Shown here: positions 31,422 to 42,262 of the stretch, piece by piece
Numbering within the stretch: position 1 is the first letter of the stretch
Layout of the letters: each line of letters begins with the position of its first letter
The notes under the pieces: model-generated
The model's input: only the letters and a program-made list of their open reading frames with translations
Told to the model about the DNA's origin: nothing
Databases searched by the model: none
Source: Acinetobacter brisouioides
GTDB lineage: Bacteria > Pseudomonadota > Gammaproteobacteria > Pseudomonadales > Moraxellaceae
Assembly (NCBI RefSeq): GCF_004331075.1
Contig: NZ_SJNX01000001.1
Coordinates: forward strand, 124,001-188,000
DNA: 64,000 nt
Direction: 5' to 3'
Made by a program: the position numbers and the translations under genes

Positions 31422-31649
31422 TTAGTCGCGTTTGATAGAACGAGACATACCAGCAAAACGTTGTTTGAATTTGTCGATACGACCACCAGTGTCTACATTC
31501 TTTTGTTTACCAGTGTAGAATGGGTGGCAAGCTGAACATACGTCAAGATAAAGAGTTTCTTTACCAACAGCTGAACGTGTTTCGATTACGTTACCGCAAG
31601 AGCAAGTTGCAACTAATTTTTCGTATTTTGGGTGAATATCGGCGCGCAT
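31422..31649 (-). CDS. rpmE: 50S ribosomal protein L31, zinc-containing type
   Basis: This encodes 75 residues from the ATG at 31649 ([12 protein letters not shown]), the usual L31 start; a longer upstream frame has no similarity and lies in the leader. Four cysteines (CSCG near residue 16 and CSAC near 37) mark the zinc-binding C+ form. It occupies a monocistronic unit with a 380-base upstream region. Confidence 0.95.
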   Translation of the reverse strand: MRADIHPKYEKLVATCSCGNVIETRSAVGKETLYLDVCSACHPFYTGKQKNVDTGGRIDKFKQRFAGMSRSIKRD

Positions 31650-32032
31650 GGTCGATTCTCCTAAGTTAAGAAAGGTTATGCTGTCATCGCAATTGACCAC
31701 TCTCATAACAACTATGAGGAATGCAAAAAGCAGGTCAACACCATTACAGACCATTCTTTTGGCTCACCGAAACTCTAGGTTAGGGCTAAGCTCAACAAGT
31801 CGGCATATTATACAGGAAAAAACTAACAGATACGAATGCTTTATTCGTATCTACTAGGGTCTGTTGACATTTTATCTATGACCTGCCTTATCTATGAAAT
31901 AACTTAAACAAAGCATAAAGCGAAGACCGTAGCCGCTCCCTTGTCGAATTTCATAACAAAATTTAAGGAAGTTAACCATAAGTCTTCGGAACTCGACTCA
32001 CATCGCAAGCATTTGTGAAATATCAACAAGCT
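31650..32032. other. Intergenic region upstream of rpmE
   Basis: This 383-base stretch between the divergently placed ends holds the rpmE leader. The part from 31,857 begins GGGTCTGTTGACATTTT and has a composition unlike its surroundings; it might be an insertion-sequence remnant, but I find no matching inverted end and no frame. I see no gene. Confidence 0.4.
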
Positions 32033-32434
32033 TTAATTATTGCGTGCGTTTTGATCTTGCTGAATCAACTCGATTTTATAGCCATCTGGATCTTCAACAA
32101 ATGCAATTACGGTAACACCGCCTTTCATTGGTCCAGCTTCACGTACGACCTTGCCGCCACGTGCTTTGATCTCTTCACAGGCTTGATACGCATCATCAAC
32201 GGCAATCGCAATATGTCCATAAGCATTGCCTAACTCGTAACTTTCAGTATCCCAGTTATGGGTGAGTTCCAATACAGTATGATGCTCTTCATCACCATAG
32301 CCAACGAAAGCCAACGTAAAACGACCTTCTTCATAATCACGGCGACGGAGCAAGGTCATACCCAGCACTTCAGTATAGAATGCCAATGAGCGTTCTAAAT
32401 TGCCTACACGTAACATGGTATGTAACATGCGCAT
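32033..32434 (-). CDS. gloA: Lactoylglutathione lyase (glyoxalase I)
   Basis: The 133-aa enzyme converts the methylglyoxal-glutathione hemithioacetal to S-lactoylglutathione. Family features are [35 protein letters not shown] and [13 protein letters not shown], cited in part; the metal ligands are the early His5, a middle Glu, His74-like in GHIAI and the late Glu in KIELI. Size matches the bacterial nickel-type enzyme. It is 4 bases after the ampG-like gene, so probably co-transcribed. Confidence 0.95.
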   Translation of the reverse strand: MRMLHTMLRVGNLERSLAFYTEVLGMTLLRRRDYEEGRFTLAFVGYGDEEHHTVLELTHNWDTESYELGNAYGHIAIAVDDAYQACEEIKARGGKVVREAGPMKGGVTVIAFVEDPDGYKIELIQQDQNARNN

Positions 32435-32438
32435 AAAA

Positions 32439-34604
32439 TTAGTCCTCTTGCGAAGTTTTTACGGATTGATGATCTTTTAATAATTTTGCGACCCAAACCA
32501 CCAAGAATAAAATTGGAATACCAATTAAGGTGGTCATGAGGAAAAATTTCGGATAACCGATATGGGTCACAATAGTTCCCGAATATCCACCCATAATTTT
32601 AGGCGTTAAAGTCATCAGTGAACTGAAAATCGCATATTGTACGGCAGTAAAAGATACACTGGTCAGGCTCGATAAAAATGCGATAAACGCAGCTCCTGCC
32701 AAACCTGAAGCCAAATTATCGACCACAATCGCAAAATATAACCATAATTTACTATAAGGTTTAATCACCTTACCTTTAATTTCTGTCACTGTTTGATCTT
32801 GCTGCACCGCATTCAACGGCTGCAAATCAACATCCAACTGTTGTGCAGCAATAGAGCCACCCAGTGTATAGCGCTGCTGTGCCTGTACAGTTTGTGCTGG
32901 AGCATGAATAAAATTAAGCTGCGCTGTCAATTGTTTAGAGGTCGATTTTGCTAGTACAGCACCATCAATCGCTGTGCTAAATACGCCAGTATCATCAAGT
33001 TTGGCAGGGTAACTCTGTCCATCAAGCTGAATCGTGACAGGCGCATCAGCTTGTAATTGATCTTTTTTCACACCAGCAAGTTGCCCTTTGACTGCAATAC
33101 TTTGCTGTTGCTCTTGCGTAGAAATTTGATTGTCACTGGTTACTGGTAAAAACTGGATTTGTGGCTGTGCCTTTGTTTTTAAATACGGCAAACTAAATTT
33201 AGCTTTAGAATTTGCCTGATCGGTATATTGTGCTTGTACCTGAATATGTTGAGCCTGCATAAGAACCTGATTTGGTACTTTAACCGACCAGTACCCGACA
33301 TCATCAGGCTGAACACGGTAATGCTGCTGCCCCACGGTGAGTTCAACCTGCCCAAGTGGTTGCCCTGATTTGACCAAGCCGATGAAAATAAGGTTTGTGG
33401 TACTCGCAAATACGGCGCCCACAAACATCAGTTTCATAATATTCATGCGCTGTGCCAGCAAACCACCACAGAAACCGCCAAATAAAGAGAAAATTACGCC
33501 ATAAACTTTCACAGCTTCGGCAATTTGCTGCTTACTAAAGTTCAGATCTTGATAAAACACATTAGAAATTACGCCAGCAATAATGTCTGAAATACGGTAA
33601 AAACCAATCAACAGCAATAAAAATAAGGCTAATTTCACCCCGTAGCGCTGAAAAAAGTCCTGAATCGGGCTGACCCAAGTATCCATTGCCATCTGGCGGT
33701 TGACTACACCAGCTTTGACAAGCACCGTACCAATCAATAAAGCGATAGCACCTGAGCCTAAAAAGCGAACGGCTTCAAAGCAAAATAACAAAAAGCTGTC
33801 TTGAATTTTCCAGCTTTTCTCAAGTGCCACAATCAGATCATTTGAAAAAACATAGCTCACAACAAAACTGATCACAGCCAAAAAGAAAACACAAACCAGA
33901 CGAAAATAATCCTGACGCTGATAATTTTTGGAGACTCGCTTTACTTTCGGCTCACGAATCATCAATGTCGTGATAATACCGACCAACATGACGGCTGCCA
34001 TTGCCAAATAAGTATATTTCCATGCTGTATAAATATAATTACCTTTCGATGTACCTAACGACGCTGCTAAAAACAAGGCACCAGCCCCTGCAACAATCAT
34101 CCCAATGCGATAACCTGCATTGTAAGTTGCAGCCAAAACGGTTTGCATTTCAGTGTCAGCCAGTTCAATTCGATACGCATCTATGACAATATCTTGTGTT
34201 GCAGCAGAAAAGCCGAGAAGAACCGCTCCAACTGCCATCTGAATTAAATAGCTTTGACCCAGAGATGGATCAGAAAATGCCATAATGCTAATCGCACAGA
34301 TAATCAGACATTGAGCAACCAGCAACCAGCCTCGGCGATGCCCCAAGGCTTTGGTTAATACAGGCACAGGTAACTCATCAATGAGTGGTGCCCAAACAAA
34401 TTTAAAGGAGTAGCCTAATGCTGCCCAGCTAAAAAATGTCACGGCACTTTTATCAATACCAGCCTCACCCAACCATAAAGATAAGCTAGAAAAAATAAGT
34501 AAAATCGGAATTCCCGCAGAAAATCCCAGAAACAGCATAATCAAGGCACGGCGATCTAAAAAAGCACGAAAGGCGTGTGTCCAGTCTTGGCTTTGTGAGG
34601 TCAT
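32439..34604 (-). CDS. ampG: AmpG-type muropeptide permease with a large extramembrane insert
   Basis: This MFS transporter imports anhydromuropeptides for cell-wall recycling. The N-terminal half reads as AmpG ([19 protein letters not shown], then [19 protein letters not shown]). The start is uncertain: ATG 34604 gives 721 aa and aligns best with AmpG; an ATG at 34622 and a TTG at 34667 are alternatives. Near the end of the transporter an extra segment of about 205 residues interrupts the helices. It contains two similar beta-rich units ([20 protein letters not shown] and [20 protein letters not shown]), Ig-like in appearance. E. coli AmpG is about 490 aa and lacks this insert. Confidence 0.88.
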   Translation of the reverse strand: MTSQSQDWTHAFRAFLDRRALIMLFLGFSAGIPILLIFSSLSLWLGEAGIDKSAVTFFSWAALGYSFKFVWAPLIDELPVPVLTKALGHRRGWLLVAQCLIICAISIMAFSDPSLGQSYLIQMAVGAVLLGFSAATQDIVIDAYRIELADTEMQTVLAATYNAGYRIGMIVAGAGALFLAASLGTSKGNYIYTAWKYTYLAMAAVMLVGIITTLMIREPKVKRVSKNYQRQDYFRLVCVFFLAVISFVVSYVFSNDLIVALEKSWKIQDSFLLFCFEAVRFLGSGAIALLIGTVLVKAGVVNRQMAMDTWVSPIQDFFQRYGVKLALFLLLLIGFYRISDIIAGVISNVFYQDLNFSKQQIAEAVKVYGVIFSLFGGFCGGLLAQRMNIMKLMFVGAVFASTTNLIFIGLVKSGQPLGQVELTVGQQHYRVQPDDVGYWSVKVPNQVLMQAQHIQVQAQYTDQANSKAKFSLPYLKTKAQPQIQFLPVTSDNQISTQEQQQSIAVKGQLAGVKKDQLQADAPVTIQLDGQSYPAKLDDTGVFSTAIDGAVLAKSTSKQLTAQLNFIHAPAQTVQAQQRYTLGGSIAAQQLDVDLQPLNAVQQDQTVTEIKGKVIKPYSKLWLYFAIVVDNLASGLAGAAFIAFLSSLTSVSFTAVQYAIFSSLMTLTPKIMGGYSGTIVTHIGYPKFFLMTTLIGIPILFLVVWVAKLLKDHQSVKTSQED

Positions 34605-34710
34605 TGCGCTGCGGTTTTCCATAAGATTTAAAACTGCTATTTGAAACCTTTCGGTCAAATGTTGCAACCTGAAAGCATGAGAATATTGCTTTTTTCATGT
34701 TAATTTATCT

Positions 34711-37416
34711 ATGCTGCTTGATCTTTATAGGCAAACCTGTATACCTTTAAATTGCCAATCAACATTTGTTGTGGATTTAAAAACCGTGACCCAAAGACTC
34801 GATCAAATGAATTCTGTACTTTCTGCAAATCAACTCACTAGAAGCAAACAACTCCACAAGGACGCTCCCATCTCTGCATTTGATCAACCCGAAATACAAC
34901 AAACACTAAAACAAACCGAGTTAAAACCAGAACAACTGACCCACATTCCCGACTGGGAAAAAATTCCCGCATCGACCAAACGTATCAAACCGCTCAATAA
35001 CTTTTTAGGGCAAGACCGTGCCCGCGCTTCTGTTGAAGCAGGAATTGCTTTACCTTACGCTGGCTATAATATTTTTGCGGTGGGTACGGCAGGTTTAGGT
35101 AAACGCACTATGATCAAGCGTTTACTCAAACAACACGCTAAAACCATGCCCACACCAAATGACTGGGTCTATGTCAATAATTTTCAAACCCCACGTCAAC
35201 CAATTGCTTTATGTTTTCCTGCTGGACAAGGTAATAAATTTCAAAATGCGTTGCATCAAGCATGGCAAACCATTTTAAAGCAACTTGAACGACGTTTTAG
35301 TGCAGAAACCTACCACAACCGTATTGAACAGATTCGTCAGGAAACTGGGGAAGAACAGCAACTTGCACTGGTCGAATTGACCAAAGAAGCTCAAGATTTC
35401 GACCTAAAACTCATTTCTCGCAACGAACAGCACACTTTTGTTCCTGTCCATCTAAAAGATGATGTATTGCAAGAAATGTCACCAGATGATCTTGATGCAT
35501 TAAGTAGCAAAGAACGCGCTGAAATTGCAACCAACATGCGCTACATGAACAAAAAACTGGAGCGTTTAGGGCTACACTTGGGTGATCTGGAAGATGATGC
35601 TCGCGATCAAGTATCTGACCTAAACCGTGATATTGCCAAACAAGTGGTCATGCCTCGCATTGATTTGATTTTGAATAAATTCCAAAATATTCAAGGTTTA
35701 GAGCAATTCCTTAAATCATACGCTAACGATATTATTAATAATGTTGAAATGATTCTGGATCAGGATGAGGAAGACTTCTCTCCTGCTCTGTTTAGTCGTA
35801 TTCCTGCACGTTACCAAGCCAATGTGCTTGTGAGCAACACGCCAAACAGTGGCGCACCCGTCATTTTTGAAGATTTTCCAACCCACTACAACCTGTTGGG
35901 TCATGTAGAACAACTCACCCAAAATGGCACCATTACCACCGATTTTACTTTAATCCGTGCAGGTGCATTGCACCGTGCCAATGGCGGCTTTTTAATGCTT
36001 GAAGCGGAGCAACTGCTTGAGCAACCGTATGCATGGCAAGGTCTGAAACGTGCCTTGAAATCGGGGCAACTTAAACTGTCATCTTTGGAGCACATGCTGA
36101 CTTTAACAGGTAGCATTTCGATTGAACCTGCATCTATTCCACTACAGCTGAAAGTCGTCTTACTGGCTGAACCTGAAATTTATTATGAAATTTTAGAACT
36201 CGAGCCAGAGCTTGGAAGTGTGTTTAAGATTCGCGCTGACTTTACCGACACACTACAGCGCAATGAAAGCAATGAACAAGCCTATATGCACCTGATTGCA
36301 GACTATGTTCAGGCAGATAAACTGTTACCGTTTGACCGTAGTGCGCTTGCAGCACTTTTGACAGATTCAAGTCGCCAAGCTGAAGATCAAAGCTCATTGT
36401 CTTTGCATGCTTCGACTTTGGGAGATTTAATTCGAGAATCTCATCATCACGCTTTTCAAGCGGGTGATAAAATGGTGACAGATAAGCATATCAATACAGC
36501 TTTGCAACATCGCCAGTATCGCTTAGGCTATTTAAGAGAATTATATTGGCAAGACCTTTCTCGTGGCACACAACTGATTGAAACCCAGAGTTATCGCTTA
36601 GGACAAATTAATGCACTTTCGGTGATTCATTATGCCGATGTTGAATTTGGCTTACCTTCTCGCTTGACTGCTTCAGTTTATCAAGGCGGTGGTGACATTC
36701 TCGATATTGAACGCAGTGTCGAACTCGGTGGTTCTTTGCATGCTAAAGGCGTGCTGTTGATGTCGAGTTTCTTAAAAGCACACTTTGGTCGTGAACAGAT
36801 TCTGCATTTCTCAGCTGCGCTGGCATTTGAACAAAGTTATGGGCAGGTTGATGGTGACAGTGCTACGGTTGCAGAGCTGTCTGCCCTTATTTCTGCGATT
36901 AGCCAGTTACCGATTGATCAATCTTGGGCAATTACGGGTTCTATGAACCAGTTAGGTCAAGTACAGCCGATTGGCGGCGTAAATGCCAAAATTGAAGGCT
37001 TCTATGATGCGTGTAAATTGCAAGGCTTGACAGGCAAACAAGGTGTGATTATTCCACGTCAAAACATGCAGCATTTAATGTTGCGTCAAGATGTGATTGA
37101 TGCCGTACATGAAGGTCAATTCCATATTCATGCAATTGACACTATTGATCAAGCCTTAGAAATTCTCATGGCGCGCCCTGTTGGCAAATTGGATAAAAAA
37201 GGCAATTACAGCAAACATTCAATTTATGCAGCAGTGATGGAACAGCTTGAGTACTGGCAAGCCATCGAAGATGGCACGATTGAGGAAGAGGAAGAAAAAG
37301 CCAAGAAAAAGAAAAAAAAGAAACCTAAAAAAGACGAGAAAAAAGTCAAATCGGCCGATGTAGAAACTACCGTTGAGGAAACTCAGGAAGTCGAAATGGC
37401 TTTAAAAAACAAATAG
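34711..37416 (+). CDS. Lon-family ATP-dependent protease (LonB-like/YcbZ type)
   Basis: The 901-aa protein has an AAA part with P-loop-like AVGTAGLGKRTMIKRLL near residue 130 and a C-terminal Lon proteolytic domain. The catalytic serine lies in VDGDSATVAE, and the lysine in GGVNAKIEG. An unusual C-terminal tail is very rich in Glu then Lys (EEEEEKAKKKKKKKPKKDEKK). No ribosome site is seen at the first ATG; an ATG at 34807 is an alternative start. It probably degrades misfolded or regulatory proteins; the substrate is not known. Confidence 0.85.
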   Translation: MLLDLYRQTCIPLNCQSTFVVDLKTVTQRLDQMNSVLSANQLTRSKQLHKDAPISAFDQPEIQQTLKQTELKPEQLTHIPDWEKIPASTKRIKPLNNFLGQDRARASVEAGIALPYAGYNIFAVGTAGLGKRTMIKRLLKQHAKTMPTPNDWVYVNNFQTPRQPIALCFPAGQGNKFQNALHQAWQTILKQLERRFSAETYHNRIEQIRQETGEEQQLALVELTKEAQDFDLKLISRNEQHTFVPVHLKDDVLQEMSPDDLDALSSKERAEIATNMRYMNKKLERLGLHLGDLEDDARDQVSDLNRDIAKQVVMPRIDLILNKFQNIQGLEQFLKSYANDIINNVEMILDQDEEDFSPALFSRIPARYQANVLVSNTPNSGAPVIFEDFPTHYNLLGHVEQLTQNGTITTDFTLIRAGALHRANGGFLMLEAEQLLEQPYAWQGLKRALKSGQLKLSSLEHMLTLTGSISIEPASIPLQLKVVLLAEPEIYYEILELEPELGSVFKIRADFTDTLQRNESNEQAYMHLIADYVQADKLLPFDRSALAALLTDSSRQAEDQSSLSLHASTLGDLIRESHHHAFQAGDKMVTDKHINTALQHRQYRLGYLRELYWQDLSRGTQLIETQSYRLGQINALSVIHYADVEFGLPSRLTASVYQGGGDILDIERSVELGGSLHAKGVLLMSSFLKAHFGREQILHFSAALAFEQSYGQVDGDSATVAELSALISAISQLPIDQSWAITGSMNQLGQVQPIGGVNAKIEGFYDACKLQGLTGKQGVIIPRQNMQHLMLRQDVIDAVHEGQFHIHAIDTIDQALEILMARPVGKLDKKGNYSKHSIYAAVMEQLEYWQAIEDGTIEEEEEKAKKKKKKKPKKDEKKVKSADVETTVEETQEVEMALKNK

Positions 37417-37434
37417 TCTTTAAAGCGAATACCA

Positions 37435-37460
37435 TAAAGCCAGTCATTTGACTGGCTTTA
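37435..37460. terminator. Bidirectional terminator between convergent genes
   Basis: TAAAGCCAGTCA and TGACTGGCTTTA are a 12-bp stem with a two-base centre. It ends the Lon-like gene and the leftward pyrimidine pair. Confidence 0.8.
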
Positions 37461-37481
37461 TATTTTTCAGATCCGACTGGA

Positions 37482-38720
37482 TTACTTCACATAGAAAGTT
37501 TCAATCACTTTGCCTTGTAAAGTCTGCCCGATTAATGGCGTATTTTTACCTTGAGAAACAATGCTGTCTTTAGACACTTGCCATTCTAGCTCAGGATCGA
37601 CCAGCACCCAACCCGCTTCTGTCTGCCAGCGTTCAAGTATTTTTGCGACACGAGCAGGTGTAACTGTGACTTTCTCAACCCATTCAAGCGGAGTGAACAA
37701 GCCCTCACGAACCAGTTGTGTTCCCAAAGCCACATAGGTATCGAAAGCACTGATGCCTGGCTCAGTTTCAGCAAATGGTAACATTTTCGCTGAGCTGCTC
37801 AGAGGCTCATGATGCGTACAGATTGCATCAATCACGCCAGATTTTACCGCTTCACGAAGTTGCTGTTTATCTTGTTCTGCACGTAATGGTGGACGCACGT
37901 GAGCAAGCGAGTTAAAGCCATCAATCAACGTATCGGTTAAATGAAGCTGATGCATCGCAACGTCAGCCGTGACAGGTAACCCTTTGGCTTTAGCTGCAGC
38001 AATCAACGCTACTGAAGCTCCACTTGACAGTAAGCTGAAGTGAGCGCGAACACCCGTAACTTCAATCATTAACAAATATTTGGCAATCGCAACAGTTTCT
38101 GCAATGGTTGGAATCATTGGCAAGCCTTGACGCGATGCCACAAAACCTTCATGCACACAGCCATCTTTCGCCAACTGATGCTCTTCTGGGTAAAACACCA
38201 CAGTTAAGCCCAAACCTGCGGCGTATTCTAAAGTGCGAATCACCACATCATCATCTTGAAATGCGGCATTGGCGTTGGTGACTGCACTACAACCACCCTT
38301 TTTCAAGCCAGCCATATTGGCAGGTTGTTTACCATTTAAACCTTGCGTTTGTGCGCCAATAATATGCAAATGGATTTTGCCATCTTGCCAAGCTTTTTCG
38401 ACCAAGCCCTGTATCAAGGCACCATTGTCCTGCACAATTGGCTTTGAATCTGGTGGAGTAATCACATGCAGAATACCGTTTTCACGTGCTGCTTTACCTT
38501 CAGATTTTAGAGTGCCATGTTGTTGCTGACCTGGTTCACGAACTCGCGCACACAAATCCACCATACTTGGCATGAGCCATTTGCCCTGACCGTTAATCAC
38601 TTGATCAACTTCTGTCAATTCTGCAACGCGTTTGCCCTGATCTAAATAAATGGTTTCGATGCGGTCTATTTGTTGAACTGGATCTAACACACGTACATTT
38701 TCAATTTTTACACGACTCAT
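37482..38720 (-). CDS. Pseudo-dihydroorotase (non-catalytic PyrC-like, PyrX type)
   Basis: The 412-aa protein is homologous to dihydroorotase (LMPSMVDLCARVREPG, then FDTYVALGTQLV and VTVTPARVAKIL), but the HxH metal motif expected in GLIDxHVHLREPG is replaced: it reads DLCARV. A second divergence is PFAETEPGISAFDT. In Pseudomonas an inactive PyrC' is required to hold the PyrB aspartate carbamoyltransferase dodecamer, and the same pair is here, 11 bases after pyrB. A structural role is inferred; active dihydroorotase must be encoded elsewhere. Confidence 0.88.
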   Translation of the reverse strand: MSRVKIENVRVLDPVQQIDRIETIYLDQGKRVAELTEVDQVINGQGKWLMPSMVDLCARVREPGQQQHGTLKSEGKAARENGILHVITPPDSKPIVQDNGALIQGLVEKAWQDGKIHLHIIGAQTQGLNGKQPANMAGLKKGGCSAVTNANAAFQDDDVVIRTLEYAAGLGLTVVFYPEEHQLAKDGCVHEGFVASRQGLPMIPTIAETVAIAKYLLMIEVTGVRAHFSLLSSGASVALIAAAKAKGLPVTADVAMHQLHLTDTLIDGFNSLAHVRPPLRAEQDKQQLREAVKSGVIDAICTHHEPLSSSAKMLPFAETEPGISAFDTYVALGTQLVREGLFTPLEWVEKVTVTPARVAKILERWQTEAGWVLVDPELEWQVSKDSIVSQGKNTPLIGQTLQGKVIETFYVK

Positions 38721-38731
38721 GTGTCTCGCCC

Positions 38732-39748
38732 TTATGCCGAAATTGCTTCAATTAAACCCTTGTCTTGCAACTGACCTTGCATTGCCAGTGCCAACACCGC
38801 CATACGCACGGCAATTCCGTTGGTCACCTGATGCAAAATCACCGACTGTGAACCATCGGCAATGCTTGATGCAATTTCAACACCACGGTTCATTGGTCCT
38901 GGGTGCATCACGATGCAATCAGGCTTGGCTAACGCCAGACGTGTTTCATTCAGGCCGTACATTTTGTGAAATTCAGATTGCGATGCCAGTGCAGGCGAAT
39001 CAATCCGTTCATTCTGAATACGCAAAGTAATAATCACGTCACAGTCTTTGACGCCTTCATCCATATTGTTAAACAAACGAACTTCACTGCCGTATTCTTC
39101 AAAACCAATTGGTAATAAGGTATTTGGCCCAATTACACGGATATCTTTACAACCCAATGTCTGTAAAGCCGCAACATCGGAACGCGCTACACGTGAATGT
39201 TTAATATCGCCAATAATCGCCACGCTTAATGCTTCAAAAGGCTTTTTGGTTTCGCGGCGGATGGTCAACATATCCAGCATCGCTTGTGTCGGATGCGCAT
39301 GACGACCATCACCAGCATTAATAATGGCGACATTTGGACAAACATCTTTAGCAATAAAATGCGCTGCACCTGAAGAAGAATGGCGCACGACAAAAATATC
39401 AGCCGCCATTGCTTCAAGATTCCACAATGTATCTCGCAGGGTTTCACCTTTTGAGGTACTTGAACGTGCAATATCAATATTCAGTACATTCGCAGAAAGA
39501 CGTTTTGCCGCCGCTTCAAAAGTGGTACGGGTACGAGTCGAATTCTCGAAAAAAAGATTCATTACCGTGCGCCCTTCAAGGAGTGGCGAGGTAATCAGTT
39601 GATTATTTTCGTTGATAAAGGTTTGCGCTGTATCAAGAATTTTGGTGAGGGTCTGTTTGGAAAGACCTTCGATGGTCAAGAAATGCTTAAGATTGCCATG
39701 TTCATTGAGTTGAATCTGACTCGGAGTATGCAATGCAGCCAAATGCAT
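38732..39748 (-). CDS. pyrB: Aspartate carbamoyltransferase catalytic subunit
   Basis: This 338-aa enzyme joins carbamoyl phosphate and aspartate in pyrimidine synthesis. The signature [13 protein letters not shown] (about residues 66-78) binds carbamoyl phosphate, SSTSKGET is the lysine-containing loop, and [12 protein letters not shown] and [12 protein letters not shown] are conserved. The start at 39748 (MHLAAL) has AAGGA 8 bases upstream; a six-codon extension is less likely. No regulatory PyrI gene is adjacent; the pseudo-dihydroorotase follows. Confidence 0.95.
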   Translation of the reverse strand: MHLAALHTPSQIQLNEHGNLKHFLTIEGLSKQTLTKILDTAQTFINENNQLITSPLLEGRTVMNLFFENSTRTRTTFEAAAKRLSANVLNIDIARSSTSKGETLRDTLWNLEAMAADIFVVRHSSSGAAHFIAKDVCPNVAIINAGDGRHAHPTQAMLDMLTIRRETKKPFEALSVAIIGDIKHSRVARSDVAALQTLGCKDIRVIGPNTLLPIGFEEYGSEVRLFNNMDEGVKDCDVIITLRIQNERIDSPALASQSEFHKMYGLNETRLALAKPDCIVMHPGPMNRGVEIASSIADGSQSVILHQVTNGIAVRMAVLALAMQGQLQDKGLIEAISA

Positions 39749-39992
39749 GAGAGATTCCTTGTACATTAAGTTAACGCATTATACAGATAATTTTATTAAT
39801 CTCGCAGTTGAAGTTTTCAGCAATTGGAATTTTTCTCTACCAGAAAAAATGCGTCTGGAATAAATAAATCCTGTCATATAGCCAATTTAGATACTGCATT
39901 TTAAAAAATCTGAGCTTGCATTTTAATCCACAAGTTTTCCTGTAAAAAATACGCTAAAATAGTCGTTTGCTTTACTGCTTTTGGAAATTTAC

Positions 39993-42194
39993 ATGACTTC
40001 GACACCTCGTCTTTCTACATATTGGGTTACCTGTGCAGATGGACTTGAAACCTTACTCCAAGAAGAATTACAAGAGTTAGGGGTTCAGCACATTGAGCGT
40101 CTGGCTGGACGCTTAATTTTCAAAGGCACACTAGAACACGCCTACCGTATTTGCATGTGGTCACGCCTGGCTTCACGTGTACTCATGCCGATTCATACTT
40201 ACGAACTTGAACACAGCCACGATGCGCGTGATGTTGCCGAAGAACTCTATGAAGGTGCCATCAGTTTTGACTGGTCTCTGATTTTTGCACCACAAAGCAC
40301 CTTTGCCATCCGTTTGCATGCTGAACGTGAAATTAAGGTTAATACTCAGTTTGCCACGTTGCGCGCCAAAGATGGCGTTGTTGACAGCTTTATGGAAGCT
40401 GTGGGCCGCCGCCCAAGTATTGATACTAAGCAACCTGAAATTACCCTTTACATTTTGGCAGGTAAAACTGAGCATACTTACTGCCTCGACTTATCTGGTG
40501 ACTCACTGCATAAACGTGGCTACCGCCACCATATGACTGACGCGCCAATTAAAGAAAACTTGGCAGCAGCGATCTTAAATAAAGCGAAGTTAGCGCAGCG
40601 CCGCCCTGAAATTTTCCTTGACCCAATGTGTGGTTCAGGTACGTTCATTATTGAAGCGCTGATGATTTTGACCGACCGCGCCCCTGGCTTAGTGCGTCGT
40701 TTTGGCTTCAACGGGTGGCATGGACATGATAGTGAATTGTGGATGGGCATTAAAGCAGAAGCAGCACAACGCCATGAAACCGCATTAGAGCACCCATTAC
40801 CGATGTTTTATGCTTTCGATGCAGACTGGGAAGCGGTTAAAGCGACTCGTCAAAACATCATGGCAGCAGGTTTTGAAAAACTACTGGATGCCATTCAAAT
40901 TGAAGAACGTACTCTTGCTGATTGGCCAGAGTTTGACCGCACAAAGTCTGCTTTTATTGTCACCAACCCACCATACGGTGAGCGTTTAGGTGAGAAAGCT
41001 TCTAACCGTGCTTTATATCTCGGTTTATCGGCAAAATTACAGGAAAACTTCCCAAATCAGTTCGCAGCTGTTATTGCCTCTCAAATCGAACAAGCCGATG
41101 TATTGGCATTCAGTGAACCTGAAACATTGCGTTTAATGAATGGTAAATTACCAATTTACATTCGTTTGGGACAAATTAAACCGCAAGTCCATACACAGCC
41201 GTTTCTTGCCACTTGGCAGCCACAACCATTTGAAGAAATTGAAGGCGCGCAGGATTTTGCCAATCGTTTGCAAAAAAATATGCAAGCATTGAAAAAATGG
41301 GCAACTAGCGAAAATATCTATTGCTTACGTCTTTACGATGCCGACTTGCCTGATTTTAATGTGGCGATTGATGTTTATGGTGATCGCCTGCATGTGCAGG
41401 AATATGCACCACCGAAAAAAATTGATCCTGAAAAAGCCAAAAAACGCTTTAACCTTGCCCTTGCTGCCATTCGTGCTGTAACAGGTTTAAGCCGCGATGC
41501 GATTTTCATTAAAACTCGTGCGCGTCAGGAAGGTAAAACCCAGTACTCCAAACAAAGCACCGCATCAAAACGTTTTATTGTGCAAGAAGGTAAAGCCAAA
41601 ATTTTGGTCAACCTGACGGATTATCTAGATACGGGCTTGTTTCTCGATCACCGTCAAATGCGTTTACGTATTGCCCGAGAAGCCAAAGGCAAGCACTTCT
41701 TAAATCTGTACAGCTATACCTCTACAGCGAGTTTGCATGCAGCACTTGGCGGTGCAGCTAGCACCACCAGTGTCGATTTGTCCAATACGTACATTAACTG
41801 GTCAAAAGAAAACTTCGTATTAAATGGTTTAACTGTTGACCATGCAGATGAACAACATATGTTCTACACCAGCGACTGTTTCGAGTGGCTCAAAGAAGGT
41901 CATGAGCAATATGACATGATTTTCATTGACCCACCAACCTTCTCCAACTCGAAAAAGTTTTATGGCACATTTGATGTACAACGTGACCATGTGTCTTTAA
42001 TCAAACGCGCCATGAACCGCTTAAGCACTGAAGGAACTTTGTATTTCTCAAACAACTTCCGTGGTTTTGAATTTGATGAAGAAATCGAAGCCATGTTTGC
42101 TGTAGAAGAAATTACTCAAGATACAATTGGGCCTGACTTTAAGCGCAATCAGAAAATTCACCGCGCTTGGAAAATTCAGTATCTTCCAAACTAA
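39993..42194 (+). CDS. rlmKL: 23S rRNA methyltransferase RlmKL
   Basis: The 733-aa protein joins two methyltransferases: an N-terminal THUMP domain and RlmL part (motif DPMCGSGTFIIEAL near residue 210, and VTNPPYGERLG near 320), which makes m2G2445, and a C-terminal RlmK part (FLDHRQMRLRI, FLNLYSYTSTAS, FIDPPTFSNS), which makes m7G2069. The ATG at 39993 is chosen over an in-frame TTG four codons upstream. It is a single gene with its own terminator. Confidence 0.95.
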   Translation: MTSTPRLSTYWVTCADGLETLLQEELQELGVQHIERLAGRLIFKGTLEHAYRICMWSRLASRVLMPIHTYELEHSHDARDVAEELYEGAISFDWSLIFAPQSTFAIRLHAEREIKVNTQFATLRAKDGVVDSFMEAVGRRPSIDTKQPEITLYILAGKTEHTYCLDLSGDSLHKRGYRHHMTDAPIKENLAAAILNKAKLAQRRPEIFLDPMCGSGTFIIEALMILTDRAPGLVRRFGFNGWHGHDSELWMGIKAEAAQRHETALEHPLPMFYAFDADWEAVKATRQNIMAAGFEKLLDAIQIEERTLADWPEFDRTKSAFIVTNPPYGERLGEKASNRALYLGLSAKLQENFPNQFAAVIASQIEQADVLAFSEPETLRLMNGKLPIYIRLGQIKPQVHTQPFLATWQPQPFEEIEGAQDFANRLQKNMQALKKWATSENIYCLRLYDADLPDFNVAIDVYGDRLHVQEYAPPKKIDPEKAKKRFNLALAAIRAVTGLSRDAIFIKTRARQEGKTQYSKQSTASKRFIVQEGKAKILVNLTDYLDTGLFLDHRQMRLRIAREAKGKHFLNLYSYTSTASLHAALGGAASTTSVDLSNTYINWSKENFVLNGLTVDHADEQHMFYTSDCFEWLKEGHEQYDMIFIDPPTFSNSKKFYGTFDVQRDHVSLIKRAMNRLSTEGTLYFSNNFRGFEFDEEIEAMFAVEEITQDTIGPDFKRNQKIHRAWKIQYLPN

Positions 42195-42208
42195 GCCTTT
42201 TTTTCAGC

Positions 42209-42239
42209 AAAAATGCCAAGCAATTGCTTGGCATTTTTT
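42209..42239. terminator. Bidirectional terminator after rlmKL
   Basis: AAAATGCCAAGCAA and TTGCTTGGCATTTTT form a long perfect stem with T residues following on the plus strand. It also lies downstream of the leftward DUF945 gene. Confidence 0.85.
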
Positions 42240-42262
42240 ATTTATATTTAGATGCGTTTGAG

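Noticed and set aside
31650..31754. N-terminal extension of L31
   Set aside because: The hydrophobic extension is unlike any L31; the ATG at 31649 gives the standard protein.
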